Part shown: positions 26,685-35,966 of the stretch, piece by piece
How positions within the stretch are numbered: position 1 is the first letter of the stretch
Layout of the letters: the number at the start of each line of letters is the position of its first letter
DNA from: Agromyces kandeliae
GTDB taxonomy: Bacteria; Actinomycetota; Actinomycetes; Actinomycetales; Microbacteriaceae
Assembly (NCBI RefSeq): GCF_009674665.1
Contig: NZ_WKJD01000012.1
Location: forward strand, 248,001-312,000
DNA length: 64,000 nucleotides
Direction: 5' to 3'
The notes under the pieces: model-generated
What the model was told of the DNA's origin: nothing
The model's database searches: none
The model's input: only the letters and a program-made list of their open reading frames with translations
Made by a program: the position numbers and the translations under genes

Positions 26685-28157
26685 TCACTCCCGCACCCGC
26701 TCGCTGCGCCAGTACGTGACGGCGGCGGGCGCGCCCCCCTCGGTGAACTCCGTCAGCAGTTCGCGGAACTCCGCGAGCCTCGGGTCGTCGTCGCGATCGA
26801 TCAGGCGGGCGGTCTCGCGGTAGCGCTCCATCGCGTGCGCGGGGACCGCATCGCCCGGCCCGGGATCGAGCGTGCCGAGACTGCGCCCCACCTCGATCCG
26901 ACCGCCGGCCGCGACGCCCGATCCCGCCGTGGCCGGCACGAGGTCCTCGCGGTGCGTCACCGACAGCAGTGGCGTGTCGCCGGTCGCCACCTGGGCGACC
27001 GGGCCGCCGAAGCTGACCGCGGCCGCGACGGCGAGGTCGGGGTCGGCGGCCGCATTCGCCGCCACCATGCCGCCGGCAGAATGGCCGACCACGATCACGG
27101 GGTCGCCGCTCCGCACCCCGGCCTCGGCCATCGACGCGCGGAGCGTCCGTTCGGACGCCGCAGCTTCCGACGGCAGGCCGACGAGCTCCTCCACGACGGA
27201 TGCCCCGGCGACCGCGTGCACGTTCGCGGTCATGTCGTACGGCTCCGTCGCCGGCGTCGTCGAGAAGTCGGCGGTGCCCGCCGAGTAGACGATCCAGCGG
27301 GGTCCGTCGGCGGAGTCGTAGCGCTCGATCCGGACCTGGGGCCCACCCGTCGCGGAGGGAGGGATCCGATCGGCGAGATCGGCGATGCCCTGCACCGGGG
27401 AGGGCGCTCCGCCGGCGCCGCTCAGTGGCCCCGGCGCGGGCACCGGGTCGGTGACCGCCGTCTCGCGGAGGCTGCGCGAGCCCGTCATGAGGCCCACGAC
27501 ACCCGCCGCGGCCAGGACGACTCCCGCGTTTTCCGGGGCGTCGAGCACGGAGCCGATGGCGAACACTCCCTGCGCGCGGAAGAGGCCCGCCAGGAACTCG
27601 TCCGCCTGATCGGCGGCGGCGCGGACGAGCCCGACGAACGCCGGATCGGACAGGACCGGCAGGCCGTGCTCCGCGAGGACGGCCTGGACGGCCTCGTCGT
27701 AGCCGTCCGGATCCGCGATGTGGGCGAGGATGCTGCCCGCCGCGATCGGCCCCAGCGCGATCGCGGCGGCGGAGGCGGCCGGGAGCACCGTGGCCGACAC
27801 GGCGACGCCGAGCAGCCCGGCGGCCACCCGGCGCCCGGCCTCGGCGAGGCCCGCGACCAGGCCCTCCGCCATCACGTACCGTGTCGCGCTCAGCCCCAGC
27901 GATGTCGAGAGCACGGATGCCGCCCGGCACGCCGAGCCGAAACCGGCATGTGCGGTGTCGAGGTCGATCGCAGCGCTCCACGCACGGTCGGCGGGATCGG
28001 GTCCCGCGACCGTCTCCGCCTCCACACGCAACGCGGCGGCCCGGGCGGCCCACCCGTCGACCAGGTGCGCCACGGCGGACAGGCGCACGGCCTCGGCGAT
28101 GAGCGACTCCGTCTCGACCGAGTGCGGCCCGCCGCTGCGGACCTCGAGTCCGCTCAC
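26685..28157 (-). CDS. Alpha/beta hydrolase with helical N-terminal region
   Basis: 490 aa. The N-terminal 200 residues are mostly helical and Ala-rich (AEAVRLSAVAHLVDGWAARAAALRVEAE, then hydrophobic VSATVLPAASAAAIALGPIAAGS). The C-terminal part from about residue 280 is a hydrolase: VIVVGHSAGGMVAANAAA has the GxSxG nucleophile elbow; LLSVTHREDLVPA holds the acid position and a later VPAHAMERY supplies a candidate His. Start GTG at 28157 overlaps the stop of the small helical gene before it. The organisation of a small WXG100-like helical gene plus a large hydrolase recalls type VII secreted pairs; no secretion gene is seen here. Confidence 0.75.
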   Translation of the reverse strand: MSGLEVRSGGPHSVETESLIAEAVRLSAVAHLVDGWAARAAALRVEAETVAGPDPADRAWSAAIDLDTAHAGFGSACRAASVLSTSLGLSATRYVMAEGLVAGLAEAGRRVAAGLLGVAVSATVLPAASAAAIALGPIAAGSILAHIADPDGYDEAVQAVLAEHGLPVLSDPAFVGLVRAAADQADEFLAGLFRAQGVFAIGSVLDAPENAGVVLAAAGVVGLMTGSRSLRETAVTDPVPAPGPLSGAGGAPSPVQGIADLADRIPPSATGGPQVRIERYDSADGPRWIVYSAGTADFSTTPATEPYDMTANVHAVAGASVVEELVGLPSEAAASERTLRASMAEAGVRSGDPVIVVGHSAGGMVAANAAADPDLAVAAAVSFGGPVAQVATGDTPLLSVTHREDLVPATAGSGVAAGGRIEVGRSLGTLDPGPGDAVPAHAMERYRETARLIDRDDDPRLAEFRELLTEFTEGGAPAAVTYWRSERVRE

Positions 28158-28480
28158 CAGACTCCGCCCGCGCCGGACACCGGACGATCCGGTGTCGTGA
28201 TCGAACGGGCTGCGGCGTCGGCCTCGCGCGCCCGCTCGCGCTCGACCACGAGCCGATCCTCGGCATCGAGCAGCGAGCGTTCGGCGCCGGCGAGCGCGAA
28301 GCGGAGTTCGCGAGCACGATCGGCGTAGAGGTCGGCCGCGTCGTCGTGCCATCCGTCGAGTCGTTCGAGCACGAGCCCCGGCCGGACCTGCTCGACCTCG
28401 ACGCGAAGCCGTCGCAGGGCGATGAGCGCTCGGTCGATCGCCCCGAGTCGGAGCTCGGCCGCGGCGGGGGAGAGGGACAT
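28154..28480 (-). CDS. Small helical protein (WXG100-like partner)
   Basis: 108 aa. MSLSPAAAELRLGAIDRALIALRRLRVEVEQ begins a long amphipathic helix. The turn LDGWHDDAADLYADRARELRF carries a Trp-x-Asp/His bend in place of WxG, and a second helix follows. This helix-turn-helix hairpin recalls WXG100/ESX-type proteins, although the canonical WxG reads GWHD. The ATG at 28480 is preferred; a GTG four codons earlier is possible. It overlaps the hydrolase gene by GTGA. The family is inferred, not proved. Confidence 0.6.
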   Translation of the reverse strand: MSLSPAAAELRLGAIDRALIALRRLRVEVEQVRPGLVLERLDGWHDDAADLYADRARELRFALAGAERSLLDAEDRLVVERERAREADAAARSITTPDRPVSGAGGVW

Positions 28481-28648
28481 CGGCGGGATCACCCCGCGAT
28501 ACTCGCCCTCGCCCGGGACCCGCGGGTGCGCGAACCCCGATCGCGTGCGCTGCTCGATCGGAGCCCGGCTGGGGAGGACGACACGACCGCATCCGGCGTC
28601 GCGGCACGACCGGACCGGACCCCGGCGGGCCGAACGCACGGAAGTGCC

Positions 28649-29542
28649 TCAGTCGAGGCGCACCTGCTCCAACGCGGACGACGCGACCGTCCCGAACGGT
28701 CCCGACGGCCCGGCGCGGTCGACGACCGCCGAAGCGATGACGAGCGCCCACCCGCGGGCCCGGGCCCAGGTCGCCTCGTCGACACCGCGTCGCTCCTCGA
28801 GCTCGGCTCGGAAGCGCCGCCGAGCGCTCGGACCGAAGGTCAGCCACGCCGTCGCCAGGTCGGTCGCCGGGTCGCCGGCCGTGACGTCGCCGAAGTCGAC
28901 GACGGCGACGAGCGCGCCGGATGGTGCGAGCAGGAGGTTGTGCGGGTGCAGGTCGCCGTGCAGCCACACGGGCGGTCCCGACCATCCGGATGCCGCGAGC
29001 GCGCGGTCCCACACGGGCACCAGCCCCGCGGCACCGGGGATCCGTCCCCTCGCCAGTCGTGACCGCACGTCGTCGTCGCGGTGCGCGAGCGGGACGCCGC
29101 GCCAGGCGTTGCGAGGCGCGTCCGCCGGTGCCGGGGTCGCGCCGAGCTCGGCGACGAACGAGGCGAGGGCGTTCACGGCGACGTCGCGCGTGGCGACGTC
29201 GAATGCGAGCCCGCTCGCCCCGCGGAACCACGGCACGATGCTCCACGGGGCGTCGTAGCCGAGCTCGGGCGCCGGGCGCCCGTTCCGCACCGGCGCGGGC
29301 ACCGCGACCGGCAGGCGTGGGGCGAGCTCGGGGAGCCAGCGCTGCTCGTGCACCATGAGGTCGAGCGCCTCGCGCCGCCGAGGCATCCGGATCGCGAGGT
29401 CGTCACCGAGCCGGAACATCGCGTTGTCCCAGCCGTTCGCGACGAACCGCACCTCGTCGGCGAGGTCGGGATGCTGGGCGTCGACGAGCCGCGCGGCGAG
29501 CGCCTCGTCGACATCGAAGTCGGGCGGCGGGGCATCCGTCAC
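28649..29542 (-). CDS. Aminoglycoside phosphotransferase (APH) family protein
   Basis: 297 aa kinase-like fold. GTG start with AGGGAGG 6 nt before. The N-lobe has FVANGWDNAMFRLGDDLAIRMPRR (nucleotide-binding Lys equivalent in LAIRMP with Arg). LHGDLHPHNLLL is the catalytic HGDxxxxN motif and VAVVDFGDVTAGDPATDLA is the metal-binding DFG-like motif. Enzymes with this exact HGDLHPHNLL pattern phosphorylate varied small molecules, including sugars and macrolides; resistance cannot be claimed. It is divergent from the phosphatase gene. Confidence 0.88.
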   Translation of the reverse strand: MTDAPPPDFDVDEALAARLVDAQHPDLADEVRFVANGWDNAMFRLGDDLAIRMPRRREALDLMVHEQRWLPELAPRLPVAVPAPVRNGRPAPELGYDAPWSIVPWFRGASGLAFDVATRDVAVNALASFVAELGATPAPADAPRNAWRGVPLAHRDDDVRSRLARGRIPGAAGLVPVWDRALAASGWSGPPVWLHGDLHPHNLLLAPSGALVAVVDFGDVTAGDPATDLATAWLTFGPSARRRFRAELEERRGVDEATWARARGWALVIASAVVDRAGPSGPFGTVASSALEQVRLD

Positions 29543-29657
29543 GGGGCGCCTCCCTTCGATGCAGCGCAACCGCAGGGTGCCGGCGCGGCGTCGGCGCGAT
29601 ACCCGCACCCGATCCCGCTCTGTTCCAACCCCCGGATTCGGTCCAGAATAGGGTTCC

Positions 29658-30185
29658 ATGACGCCTGCGGAGCCCGCCGGGGAATCCGCGCAGCGCTTCC
29701 GAGTCTCGTTCGTATGCACCGGCAACATCTGCCGGTCCCCGATGGCGGAGGTCGTGCTGCGCGCCCTCGCCGAACGCGCCGGCATCTCCGATCGGCTCGA
29801 CATCGTGTCCGCGGCGACCGGTGACTGGCACGTGGGCGAGCAGGCGGACCATCGCACGCTCGAGGCGCTGGAGCGCGCCGGGTACGACGGCAGCCGTCAT
29901 CGGGCCCGCCAGTTCGACCCCGAGGACTTCCCGGCGCTCGACCTCGTGGTCGCGTTCGACCGCGGCCAGTCGCGGGTGCTCCGGAACTGGGCGCGCACCC
30001 CGGTCGACGCGCACAAGGTGCGCCTGCTGCTCGAGTTCGATCCGGAGCTGGCCCCGCTGCAGGACGTTCCCGACCCCTACTACAGCGACGATGCGACCTT
30101 CGACCGGGTTCTTGGGATGATAGAGCGGTCGACTCAGGCGCTCTTCCGGCAACTCGCGCCGGCTCTCAGACAAGGAAACCGATGA
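29658..30185 (+). CDS. Low-molecular-weight protein-tyrosine phosphatase
   Basis: 175 aa. The CxxxxxRS loop is CTGNICRS (Cys20, Arg26) and the general acid Asp139 lies in DPYYSDD, both as in LMW-PTPs and arsenate reductases. It has a short N-terminal extension. The ATG at 29658 follows a CAGAAT hexamer by 8 nt and no ribosome site is evident, so the mRNA may be leaderless. Its TGA overlaps the purB ATG (ATGA at 30182-30185), so translation of purB may depend on it. Target proteins are unknown. Confidence 0.9.
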   Translation: MTPAEPAGESAQRFRVSFVCTGNICRSPMAEVVLRALAERAGISDRLDIVSAATGDWHVGEQADHRTLEALERAGYDGSRHRARQFDPEDFPALDLVVAFDRGQSRVLRNWARTPVDAHKVRLLLEFDPELAPLQDVPDPYYSDDATFDRVLGMIERSTQALFRQLAPALRQGNR

Positions 30186-31567
30186 CTTCGCTGCCTCCCC
30201 AGCCGCTCAGCCCGCTCGACGGGCGCTACCGCGCCGCCGTCGGCGAACTCGGCGAGCACCTGTCCGAGGCCGGCCTGAACCGGGCGCGCGTGCACGTCGA
30301 GATCGAGTGGCTGATCGCGCAGACCGATCGCGGCTTCTTCGGCACGAGCCCGCTGGCGGATGACGCGAAGCGGGCGCTCCGCGCGGTCGTCGCCGACTTC
30401 GGCCAGGCCGACATCGACGAGCTCGCTCGCGTCGAGGCGACGACGCGGCACGACGTCAAGGCCGTGGAGTACTTCGTCCGGGGCAAGCTCGACGAGCTCG
30501 GCCTCTCGAACCTCGCGGAGCTCACGCACTTCGCGTGCACCAGCGAGGACATCAACAACCTCTCCTATGCGCTCACCGTGCGCGACGCCGTCGCGCAGGT
30601 GTGGCTGCCGAAGTACCGCGCGGTCATCGCCAAGCTGATCGGGCTGGCCGAGGAGCACCGCGACGCCGCGATGCTCTCGCGCACGCACGGGCAGCCCGCG
30701 ACCCCCACGACCATGGGCAAGGAGCTCGCGGTCGTCGCGTACCGTCTCGATCGCATCCTCCGCCAGGTCGAGACGACCGAGTACCTCGGCAAGTTCTCCG
30801 GCGCGACCGGCACGTTCTCGGCGCACGTCGTCGCCGCGCCCGGCGTCGACTGGCCCACGGTCTCGCGCGAGTTCGTCGAGTCGCTCGGGCTCACCTGGAA
30901 CCCGCTCACCACGCAGATCGAGTCGCACGACTGGCAGGCCGAGCTCTACGGCCGCATCTCGCACGCGAACCGCGTGCTGCACAACCTCGCGACCGACATC
31001 TGGACCTACATCTCGCTCGGCTACTTCCGCCAGATCCCCGCCGCCGGCGCGACGGGCTCGTCGACGATGCCGCACAAGGTCAACCCGATCCGCTTCGAGA
31101 ACGCCGAGGCGAACCTCGAGCTCTCGAGCGCGATCCTCGACTCGCTCGCCGCAACGCTCGTCACGAGCCGCCTGCAGCGCGACCTCACCGATTCGAGCTC
31201 GCAGCGCAACATCGGCGTCGGGGTCGGCCACTCGGTGCTCGCCCTCGACAACATCCTCCGCGGCCTCGGTGAGATCGACCTCGACCGCGCGCTGCTGCTC
31301 GCGGACCTCGACGGCAACTGGGAGGTGCTCGGCGAGGCGATCCAGACCGTGATCCGCGCCGAGGTGGCCGCGGGCCGGTCGTCGATCGCCGACCCGTACG
31401 CCCTGCTCAAGGAGCTCACTCGCGGCAAGCGCGTCGGCGCGCCGGAGCTCGCCGCGTTCGTCGGCGGCCTCGACATCTCCGACGACGCGAAGGGGCGCCT
31501 GCTCGCGCTGACGCCCGCCACCTACACGGGCATCGCCGACGACCTCGTCGACCGCCTGCGGGGCTAG
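30182..31567 (+). CDS. purB: Adenylosuccinate lyase
   Basis: 461 aa, full length. It cleaves SAICAR and adenylosuccinate to fumarate plus AICAR or AMP in purine synthesis. TSEDINNLSYALTVRD and LSRTHGQPATPTTMGKE carry catalytic His residues. The superfamily signature GSSTMPHKVNPIRFEN lies around residue 290, with the mobile-loop Ser. PLSPLDGRYRAA at the N-terminus is typical of the long PurB form. It is translationally coupled to the upstream phosphatase by ATGA overlap, and a hairpin terminator follows. Confidence 0.95.
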   Translation: MTSLPPQPLSPLDGRYRAAVGELGEHLSEAGLNRARVHVEIEWLIAQTDRGFFGTSPLADDAKRALRAVVADFGQADIDELARVEATTRHDVKAVEYFVRGKLDELGLSNLAELTHFACTSEDINNLSYALTVRDAVAQVWLPKYRAVIAKLIGLAEEHRDAAMLSRTHGQPATPTTMGKELAVVAYRLDRILRQVETTEYLGKFSGATGTFSAHVVAAPGVDWPTVSREFVESLGLTWNPLTTQIESHDWQAELYGRISHANRVLHNLATDIWTYISLGYFRQIPAAGATGSSTMPHKVNPIRFENAEANLELSSAILDSLAATLVTSRLQRDLTDSSSQRNIGVGVGHSVLALDNILRGLGEIDLDRALLLADLDGNWEVLGEAIQTVIRAEVAAGRSSIADPYALLKELTRGKRVGAPELAAFVGGLDISDDAKGRLLALTPATYTGIADDLVDRLRG

Positions 31568-31624
31568 GCGCGCCCGCGCCCGCGCTCCGGCCGCTCACGC
31601 CCGCTTCACGTTCACGGACGATCT

Positions 31625-31663
31625 CTGGGGTGGAGCGCCGCTTCAAACGGCACTCCACCCCAG
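31625..31663. terminator. Bidirectional terminator between purB and a convergent membrane-protein gene
   Basis: CTGGGGTGGAG pairs with CTCCACCCCAG and GCCG with CGGC, with one C/A mismatch between and a CTTCAAA loop. The arms total 15 bp and can act in either direction. Confidence 0.8.
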
Positions 31664-31696
31664 AAATCGCACTCTAACCGTGCACGGGCGCGGCGC

Positions 31697-31981
31697 TCAG
31701 TGCGCCGAGTCGCCGCCCTGCCGGCGCTCGGGGTCGCCGCCTGCGCCGTCGCCGTGCTCGCTCGAGTTGGGCTTGACCGCCATCGAGAGCAGCGCGAGCA
31801 CCATCAGCACGATGATGAAGACGCCGCCGAGCGTGATGAGCGTGAGCGTCCAGTCGCGCGTGCCGAAGAGCACGATGACGGCGGTGAAGACGGCGGCGAT
31901 CGCGGCGCCGCCGACGTACTCGACCGGGCGCAGCACGTCTCGCCGGCTCGGCCGGTAGCCGCCGTCGGGGGAGTTGGTCAC
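31697..31981 (-). CDS. Small two-TM membrane protein
   Basis: 94 aa from GTG 31981. Two hydrophobic helices (YVGGAAIAAVFTAVIVLFG and LTLITLGGVFIIVLMVLALLSMAV) are joined by a short TRDWT turn. The tail is Gly/Asp/His-rich (SSEHGDGAGGDPERRQGGDSAH). The start overlaps the stop of the DUF308 gene (GTGA at 31978-31981), so the pair is coupled. Such small proteins follow HdeD-like genes in related genomes, but no function is known to me. Confidence 0.75.
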   Translation of the reverse strand: MTNSPDGGYRPSRRDVLRPVEYVGGAAIAAVFTAVIVLFGTRDWTLTLITLGGVFIIVLMVLALLSMAVKPNSSEHGDGAGGDPERRQGGDSAH

Positions 31982-32583
31982 GATCGCTCCGATCCGGATG
32001 CCGCGTCGCCGGAGCCGCTCGGCTCGGTCGCGGCCCACTTCAACGACAACCCGCCGATCACGAGCAGCACGCCTGCCACGACGAGGTAGGCGCCGAAGAG
32101 GCCCACCGCGGTGACGGGATCGAGCGGGAGGAGGACGAAGGCGAGGGCCAGCGCGGCGGTGAGCCCGCCGACGGCCAGCCAGTCGCGCGCCGCGGCGACG
32201 CGGCCGCGCGCACGGATCCCGGCGAAGAGCTCGAGGATCCCGGTGACGGCAGCCCAGACCGCCACCGTGAAGGTGAACGTGGCGACACCGGCAGAGGGGG
32301 TTCCGGCCAGCTGGACGGCGACGAGGCCCGCGGCGGCCGTGATCACGCCGTTCGCCACGAAGGTCAGGCGAGCCGTGCGGTCGGCCACGAGTCGACCCGA
32401 GAGCGCGCCCACAACGACGCCCGCGACGAGCGCCCACCAGCCGAAGACCGTGAGGCCGAGCGCGGCAGAGTGGTCCTGCGAGAACGTGATGACCACCGAT
32501 GGGATGATGGCGAGCGCCCCGCGGGTCACCGGGAGCAGCCAGGCGCCTGCGCGCTCGGGCGCGGCATCGCGGGCATCGGCCAC
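31978..32583 (-). CDS. DUF308/HdeD-like membrane protein
   Basis: 201 aa with about six TM helices in three pairs, as in DUF308 and HdeD proteins (TVFGWWALVAGVVVGALSG, FTVAVWAAVTGILELFAGIRARG, LLPLDPVTAVGLFGAYLVVAGVLLVIGGLSLK). WAAVTGILELFAGIR is the diagnostic segment. The GTG start at 32583 has AAAGAGG a few bases upstream. HdeD in enteric bacteria is linked to acid resistance, but that role is not shown for actinobacterial members. Confidence 0.85.
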   Translation of the reverse strand: MADARDAAPERAGAWLLPVTRGALAIIPSVVITFSQDHSAALGLTVFGWWALVAGVVVGALSGRLVADRTARLTFVANGVITAAAGLVAVQLAGTPSAGVATFTFTVAVWAAVTGILELFAGIRARGRVAAARDWLAVGGLTAALALAFVLLPLDPVTAVGLFGAYLVVAGVLLVIGGLSLKWAATEPSGSGDAASGSERS

Positions 32584-32665
32584 GGCGACCTCTTTCGACT
32601 GGGGAACCGTTCAATCCTACGCGGGACGTCGCCCGGAGGATGCTGGGCGCCGAACGCCCGATGGC

Positions 32666-32693
32666 GGATGCCGCGACGCGAGCCGCGGCATCC
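32666..32693 (-). terminator. Terminator after pntB
   Basis: GGATGCCGCG pairs perfectly with CGCGGCATCC around an 8-nt loop, about 38 nt after the pntB stop. Confidence 0.7.
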
Positions 32694-32730
32694 GTCACCC
32701 CCTCAGCCGGTCACCGACCGGCCGACGGCG

Positions 32731-34143
32731 TCAGAGGGACTTCAGGATGTCCTCGACCCGCTCCTTCGCATCGCCGAAGAGCATCTGGGCGTTGTCGCGG
32801 AAGAACAGCGGGTTCTGCACCCCGGCGTAGCCGGTCGACATCGAGCGCTTGAACACGATGACGTTGTCGGCCTCCCAGACGCGCAGCACCGGCATGCCCG
32901 CGATGGGGCTGCCCGGATCCTCGGCCGCGGCCGGGTTCACCGTGTCGTTCGCGCCGATGACGAGCACGACCGAGGTCGCCGCCAGGTCGTCGTTGATCTC
33001 GTCCATCTCCTCGACGATGTCGTACGGCACCTTCGCCTCGGCGAGCAGCACGTTCATGTGCCCGGGCAGTCGGCCGGCGACGGGGTGGATGCCGAAGCGC
33101 ACGTCGATGCCGCGCTCGCGCAGCTTCGCCGTCAGCTCCGCGACCGGGTACTGGGCCTGCGCGACCGCCATGCCGTAGCCCGGCGTGATGATCACGCTGC
33201 TCGCGCCCTTCAGCATCTCCGCGGCGTCCACCGCCTGGATCTCGCTGTACTCCCCGAGGTCGGCGTCGGCCTTGGCGGGTGCCTCGATGCCGAAGCCACC
33301 GGCGATCACCGAGATGAACGAGCGGTTCATCGCCTTGCACATGATGTACGACAGGTAGGCACCCGACGAGCCCACGAGCGCGCCGGTCACGATGAGCAGG
33401 TCGTTGTTCAGGAGGAAGCCCGCCGCGGCCGCCGCCCAGCCCGAGTAGCTGTTGAGCATCGAGATCACGACGGGCATGTCGCCGCCCCCGATCGACGCGA
33501 CGAGGTGCCAGCCGAGTGCGAACGCGAGCGCCGTCACGAGCACCAGCAGCCAGAGCTGCGAGTCCATCACGTACCAGACGGTCAGGCCCAGGAACACGAC
33601 GATCGCGCCCAGGTTGAGCGCGTTCTTGCCCGGCAGCACGAGCGGTGCCGACTTCATGCGCGCCGAGAGCTTCAGGAACGCGACGATCGAGCCCGTGAAG
33701 GTCACGCCGCCGATGAAGATGCCGATGAAGACCTCGGCGTGGTGGATGTCGGCCAGCGAGCCCTCCAGTGCGGGCGGGTCGAGGTGGCCGTTCCATCCGA
33801 CGATCACGGCCGCCAGGCCGACGAAGCTGTGCAGCAGCGCGATCAGCTCGGGCATGCCCGTCATCTCGACGATGCGAGCACGCCACAGGCCGATGGATCC
33901 GCCGATGAGCACCGTGACGACGAGCAGGCCGAGGCCGAGCATGGTGCCTGGCCGGTCCCACGCGCCCTGGAAGGTCACCCAGATCGTGGCGACCAGGGCG
34001 ATGGTCATGCCGGCGATGCCGTATCCGACACCGGCCCGGGCGGTCTCATGGCGGCTCAGCCCGGCGAGGCTGAGGATGAAGAGCAGGGCCGCGACGATGT
34101 ACGCGGCACCGGCGATCGATTCGGGGGTCAGGGACTCAGGCAA
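32731..34143 (-). CDS. pntB: NAD(P) transhydrogenase beta subunit
   Basis: 470 aa. The N-terminal half has about eight to nine TM helices, including the proton channel. The C-terminal NADP domain (dIII) shows [65 protein letters not shown] and [21 protein letters not shown], all typical. It uses a TTG start at 34143 with GAGGAG 7 nt upstream. With PntA it makes NADPH from NADH using proton flow. It lies 39 nt after pntA. Confidence 0.95.
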   Translation of the reverse strand: MPESLTPESIAGAAYIVAALLFILSLAGLSRHETARAGVGYGIAGMTIALVATIWVTFQGAWDRPGTMLGLGLLVVTVLIGGSIGLWRARIVEMTGMPELIALLHSFVGLAAVIVGWNGHLDPPALEGSLADIHHAEVFIGIFIGGVTFTGSIVAFLKLSARMKSAPLVLPGKNALNLGAIVVFLGLTVWYVMDSQLWLLVLVTALAFALGWHLVASIGGGDMPVVISMLNSYSGWAAAAAGFLLNNDLLIVTGALVGSSGAYLSYIMCKAMNRSFISVIAGGFGIEAPAKADADLGEYSEIQAVDAAEMLKGASSVIITPGYGMAVAQAQYPVAELTAKLRERGIDVRFGIHPVAGRLPGHMNVLLAEAKVPYDIVEEMDEINDDLAATSVVLVIGANDTVNPAAAEDPGSPIAGMPVLRVWEADNVIVFKRSMSTGYAGVQNPLFFRDNAQMLFGDAKERVEDILKSL

Positions 34144-34182
34144 CAGGGGGCTCCTCGATGACGTCTTCGGTCGGTCCGCGGC

Positions 34183-35745
34183 TCAGCTGCTCGCCCGGTC
34201 GCCCTTGGCGAACATGGAGAGCATTCGCCGAGTCACCGCGAACCCGCCGAAGACGTTGATGCTGGCGATCAGGATGGCGATCGACGCCAGGACCTGCACC
34301 GCGACGACCTCGCTGGTGACCTGCACGATCGCGCCGACGATGATGATGCCCGAGATCGCATTGGTCACGCTCATGAGCGGCGTGTGCAGCGCGTGGGCGA
34401 CCTTGCTGATCACGTAGAAGCCCGCCACGACCGCGAGCACGAACACCGTGATGTGCTGCGGGAGCGGCTGCGGTGCGAAGGCGTTGAGCAGGAACAGGCC
34501 CGCGATCCCGACGCCGATCAGTGCGGCGCGACCGGCGGCGGTGAGCTGCCGCTTCGGCTTCGGGCCTGCGGCGGATGCCGCGGCATCCGCCGCACTCGGC
34601 GTCGCGGCCGCCGGGGCGGCCGACACCTGCACCGGCGGCGGCGGCCACGTCGTCTCGCCGTCGCGCACGACCGTCACCGCGCGCTGGACGACGTCGTCGA
34701 AGTCGATGACGAGCTCGCCGTCCTTGCCGGGCGTCAGGAGCTTGACGAGGTTCACGAGGTTCGTGCCGTACAGCTGCGAGGCCTGCGCGGGCAACCGCGA
34801 GGCGAGGTCGGTGTAGCCGAGGATCGTCACGCCGTTCGGCGTCACGATCCGCTCGCCCGCGACCGAGCCCTCGACGTTGCCGCCCTGGCCGGCGGCCATG
34901 TCGACGATGACGCTGCCGGGCTTCATGCTCGCGACGTCCGCCGCCGTGATCAGGCGCGGCGCGGGCCGACCCGGGATCAGCGCCGTCGTGATGACGATGT
35001 CGACGTCGCGCGCCTGCTCGGAGTAGATCTCGGCGGCACGCCGGTCGTAGGCCTCGCTCGTCGCCTTCGCATATCCGTCGGTGGACTGCTCCACCTCGAC
35101 CTCGACCTTCAGGTACTCGCCGCCGATCGACTTGACCTGGTCGGCGACCTCGGGTCGCGGATCGGTCGCGCGCACGATGGCGCCGAGGCTGGATGCCGCC
35201 CCGATCGCCGCGAGCCCGGCGACGCCCGCACCGGCGACCAGCACCTTCGCGGGCGGCACCTTGCCCGCCGCCGTCACCTGCCCCGTGAAGAAGCGGCCGA
35301 ACTCGTGCGCGGCCTCGACGACCGCGCGGTAGCCGGCGATGTTCGCCATCGAGCTCAGCACGTCCATCGACTGGGCGCGCGAGATGCGCGGCACCGCGTC
35401 GAGCGCGAGTGCCGTGACGCCTCGTTCGGCGAGCGCCTCGACGAGATCGGGTCGCAGCGCCGGGCTCAGCAGGCCGATGAGCGTGGTGCCGGGGGAGAGC
35501 GCGGCGATCTCGTCGGGGGCCGGCTGGTTCACCTTGAGGACGATGTCGCTCGCGAACGCGGCCTCGCGCGTGACGAGTCCGGCGCCCGCCGCGACGTACG
35601 CGTCGTCCGGGAACGACGAGCGCTCGCCTGCTCCCGCTTCGACGACGACCTCGTAGCCCAGGCCGACCAACTGCTTCACGGTCGCCGGCGTGGCGGCGAC
35701 CCGGGTCTCCGAGCCCTGCTCGGTGACGACGCCGATGCGCGTCAT
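34183..35745 (-). CDS. pntA: NAD(P) transhydrogenase alpha subunit (single-chain form)
   Basis: 520 aa. Domain I binds NAD: VLVAGAGVAGLAAIGAASSLGAIV (GxGxxG) and GYAKATSEAYDRRAAEI (closing loop region), preceded by an alanine-dehydrogenase-like part with RVAATPATVKQL. The C-terminus adds a linker (Pro/Ala) and about four TM helices (IGVGIAGLFLLNAF, ITVFVLAVVAGFYVISKVAHALH, AISGIIIVGAIVQV, VLASIAILIASINVFGGF). The fused form matches E. coli PntA rather than the split alpha1/alpha2 form. ATG at 35745 with GAGAGGGAG before. Confidence 0.95.
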   Translation of the reverse strand: MTRIGVVTEQGSETRVAATPATVKQLVGLGYEVVVEAGAGERSSFPDDAYVAAGAGLVTREAAFASDIVLKVNQPAPDEIAALSPGTTLIGLLSPALRPDLVEALAERGVTALALDAVPRISRAQSMDVLSSMANIAGYRAVVEAAHEFGRFFTGQVTAAGKVPPAKVLVAGAGVAGLAAIGAASSLGAIVRATDPRPEVADQVKSIGGEYLKVEVEVEQSTDGYAKATSEAYDRRAAEIYSEQARDVDIVITTALIPGRPAPRLITAADVASMKPGSVIVDMAAGQGGNVEGSVAGERIVTPNGVTILGYTDLASRLPAQASQLYGTNLVNLVKLLTPGKDGELVIDFDDVVQRAVTVVRDGETTWPPPPVQVSAAPAAATPSAADAAASAAGPKPKRQLTAAGRAALIGVGIAGLFLLNAFAPQPLPQHITVFVLAVVAGFYVISKVAHALHTPLMSVTNAISGIIIVGAIVQVTSEVVAVQVLASIAILIASINVFGGFAVTRRMLSMFAKGDRASS

Positions 35746-35966
35746 GCGTACTCCCTCTCATCGCCCGACCGCAGGTCGGTGCGATGCGGCACCTCGTGGA
35801 CGGGTCCGTGCGAGCACGTCGTCCGGTGGGGGCCGGAGCGGCGACGGTGCTGCACGCGATCACTTTAGGTCCCCGCATGGCGCCGACTCCATGTTTCGCG
35901 CCCGATGACAGGGAAAGACCGCGCATTCTTTCGCGAATCGGAAAGAGCCGGTGCGAGCCGACCGCC

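Noticed and set aside
25024..28317. Open frame of 1097 codons on the minus strand
   Set aside because: It crosses hisC, the divergent promoter and the holin-family gene in a frame with Arg/Gly-rich low-complexity text. Other frames have clear families.
28649..29542. Aminoglycoside resistance gene
   Set aside because: The APH fold is clear, but the family has many substrates and nothing specific points to an antibiotic.
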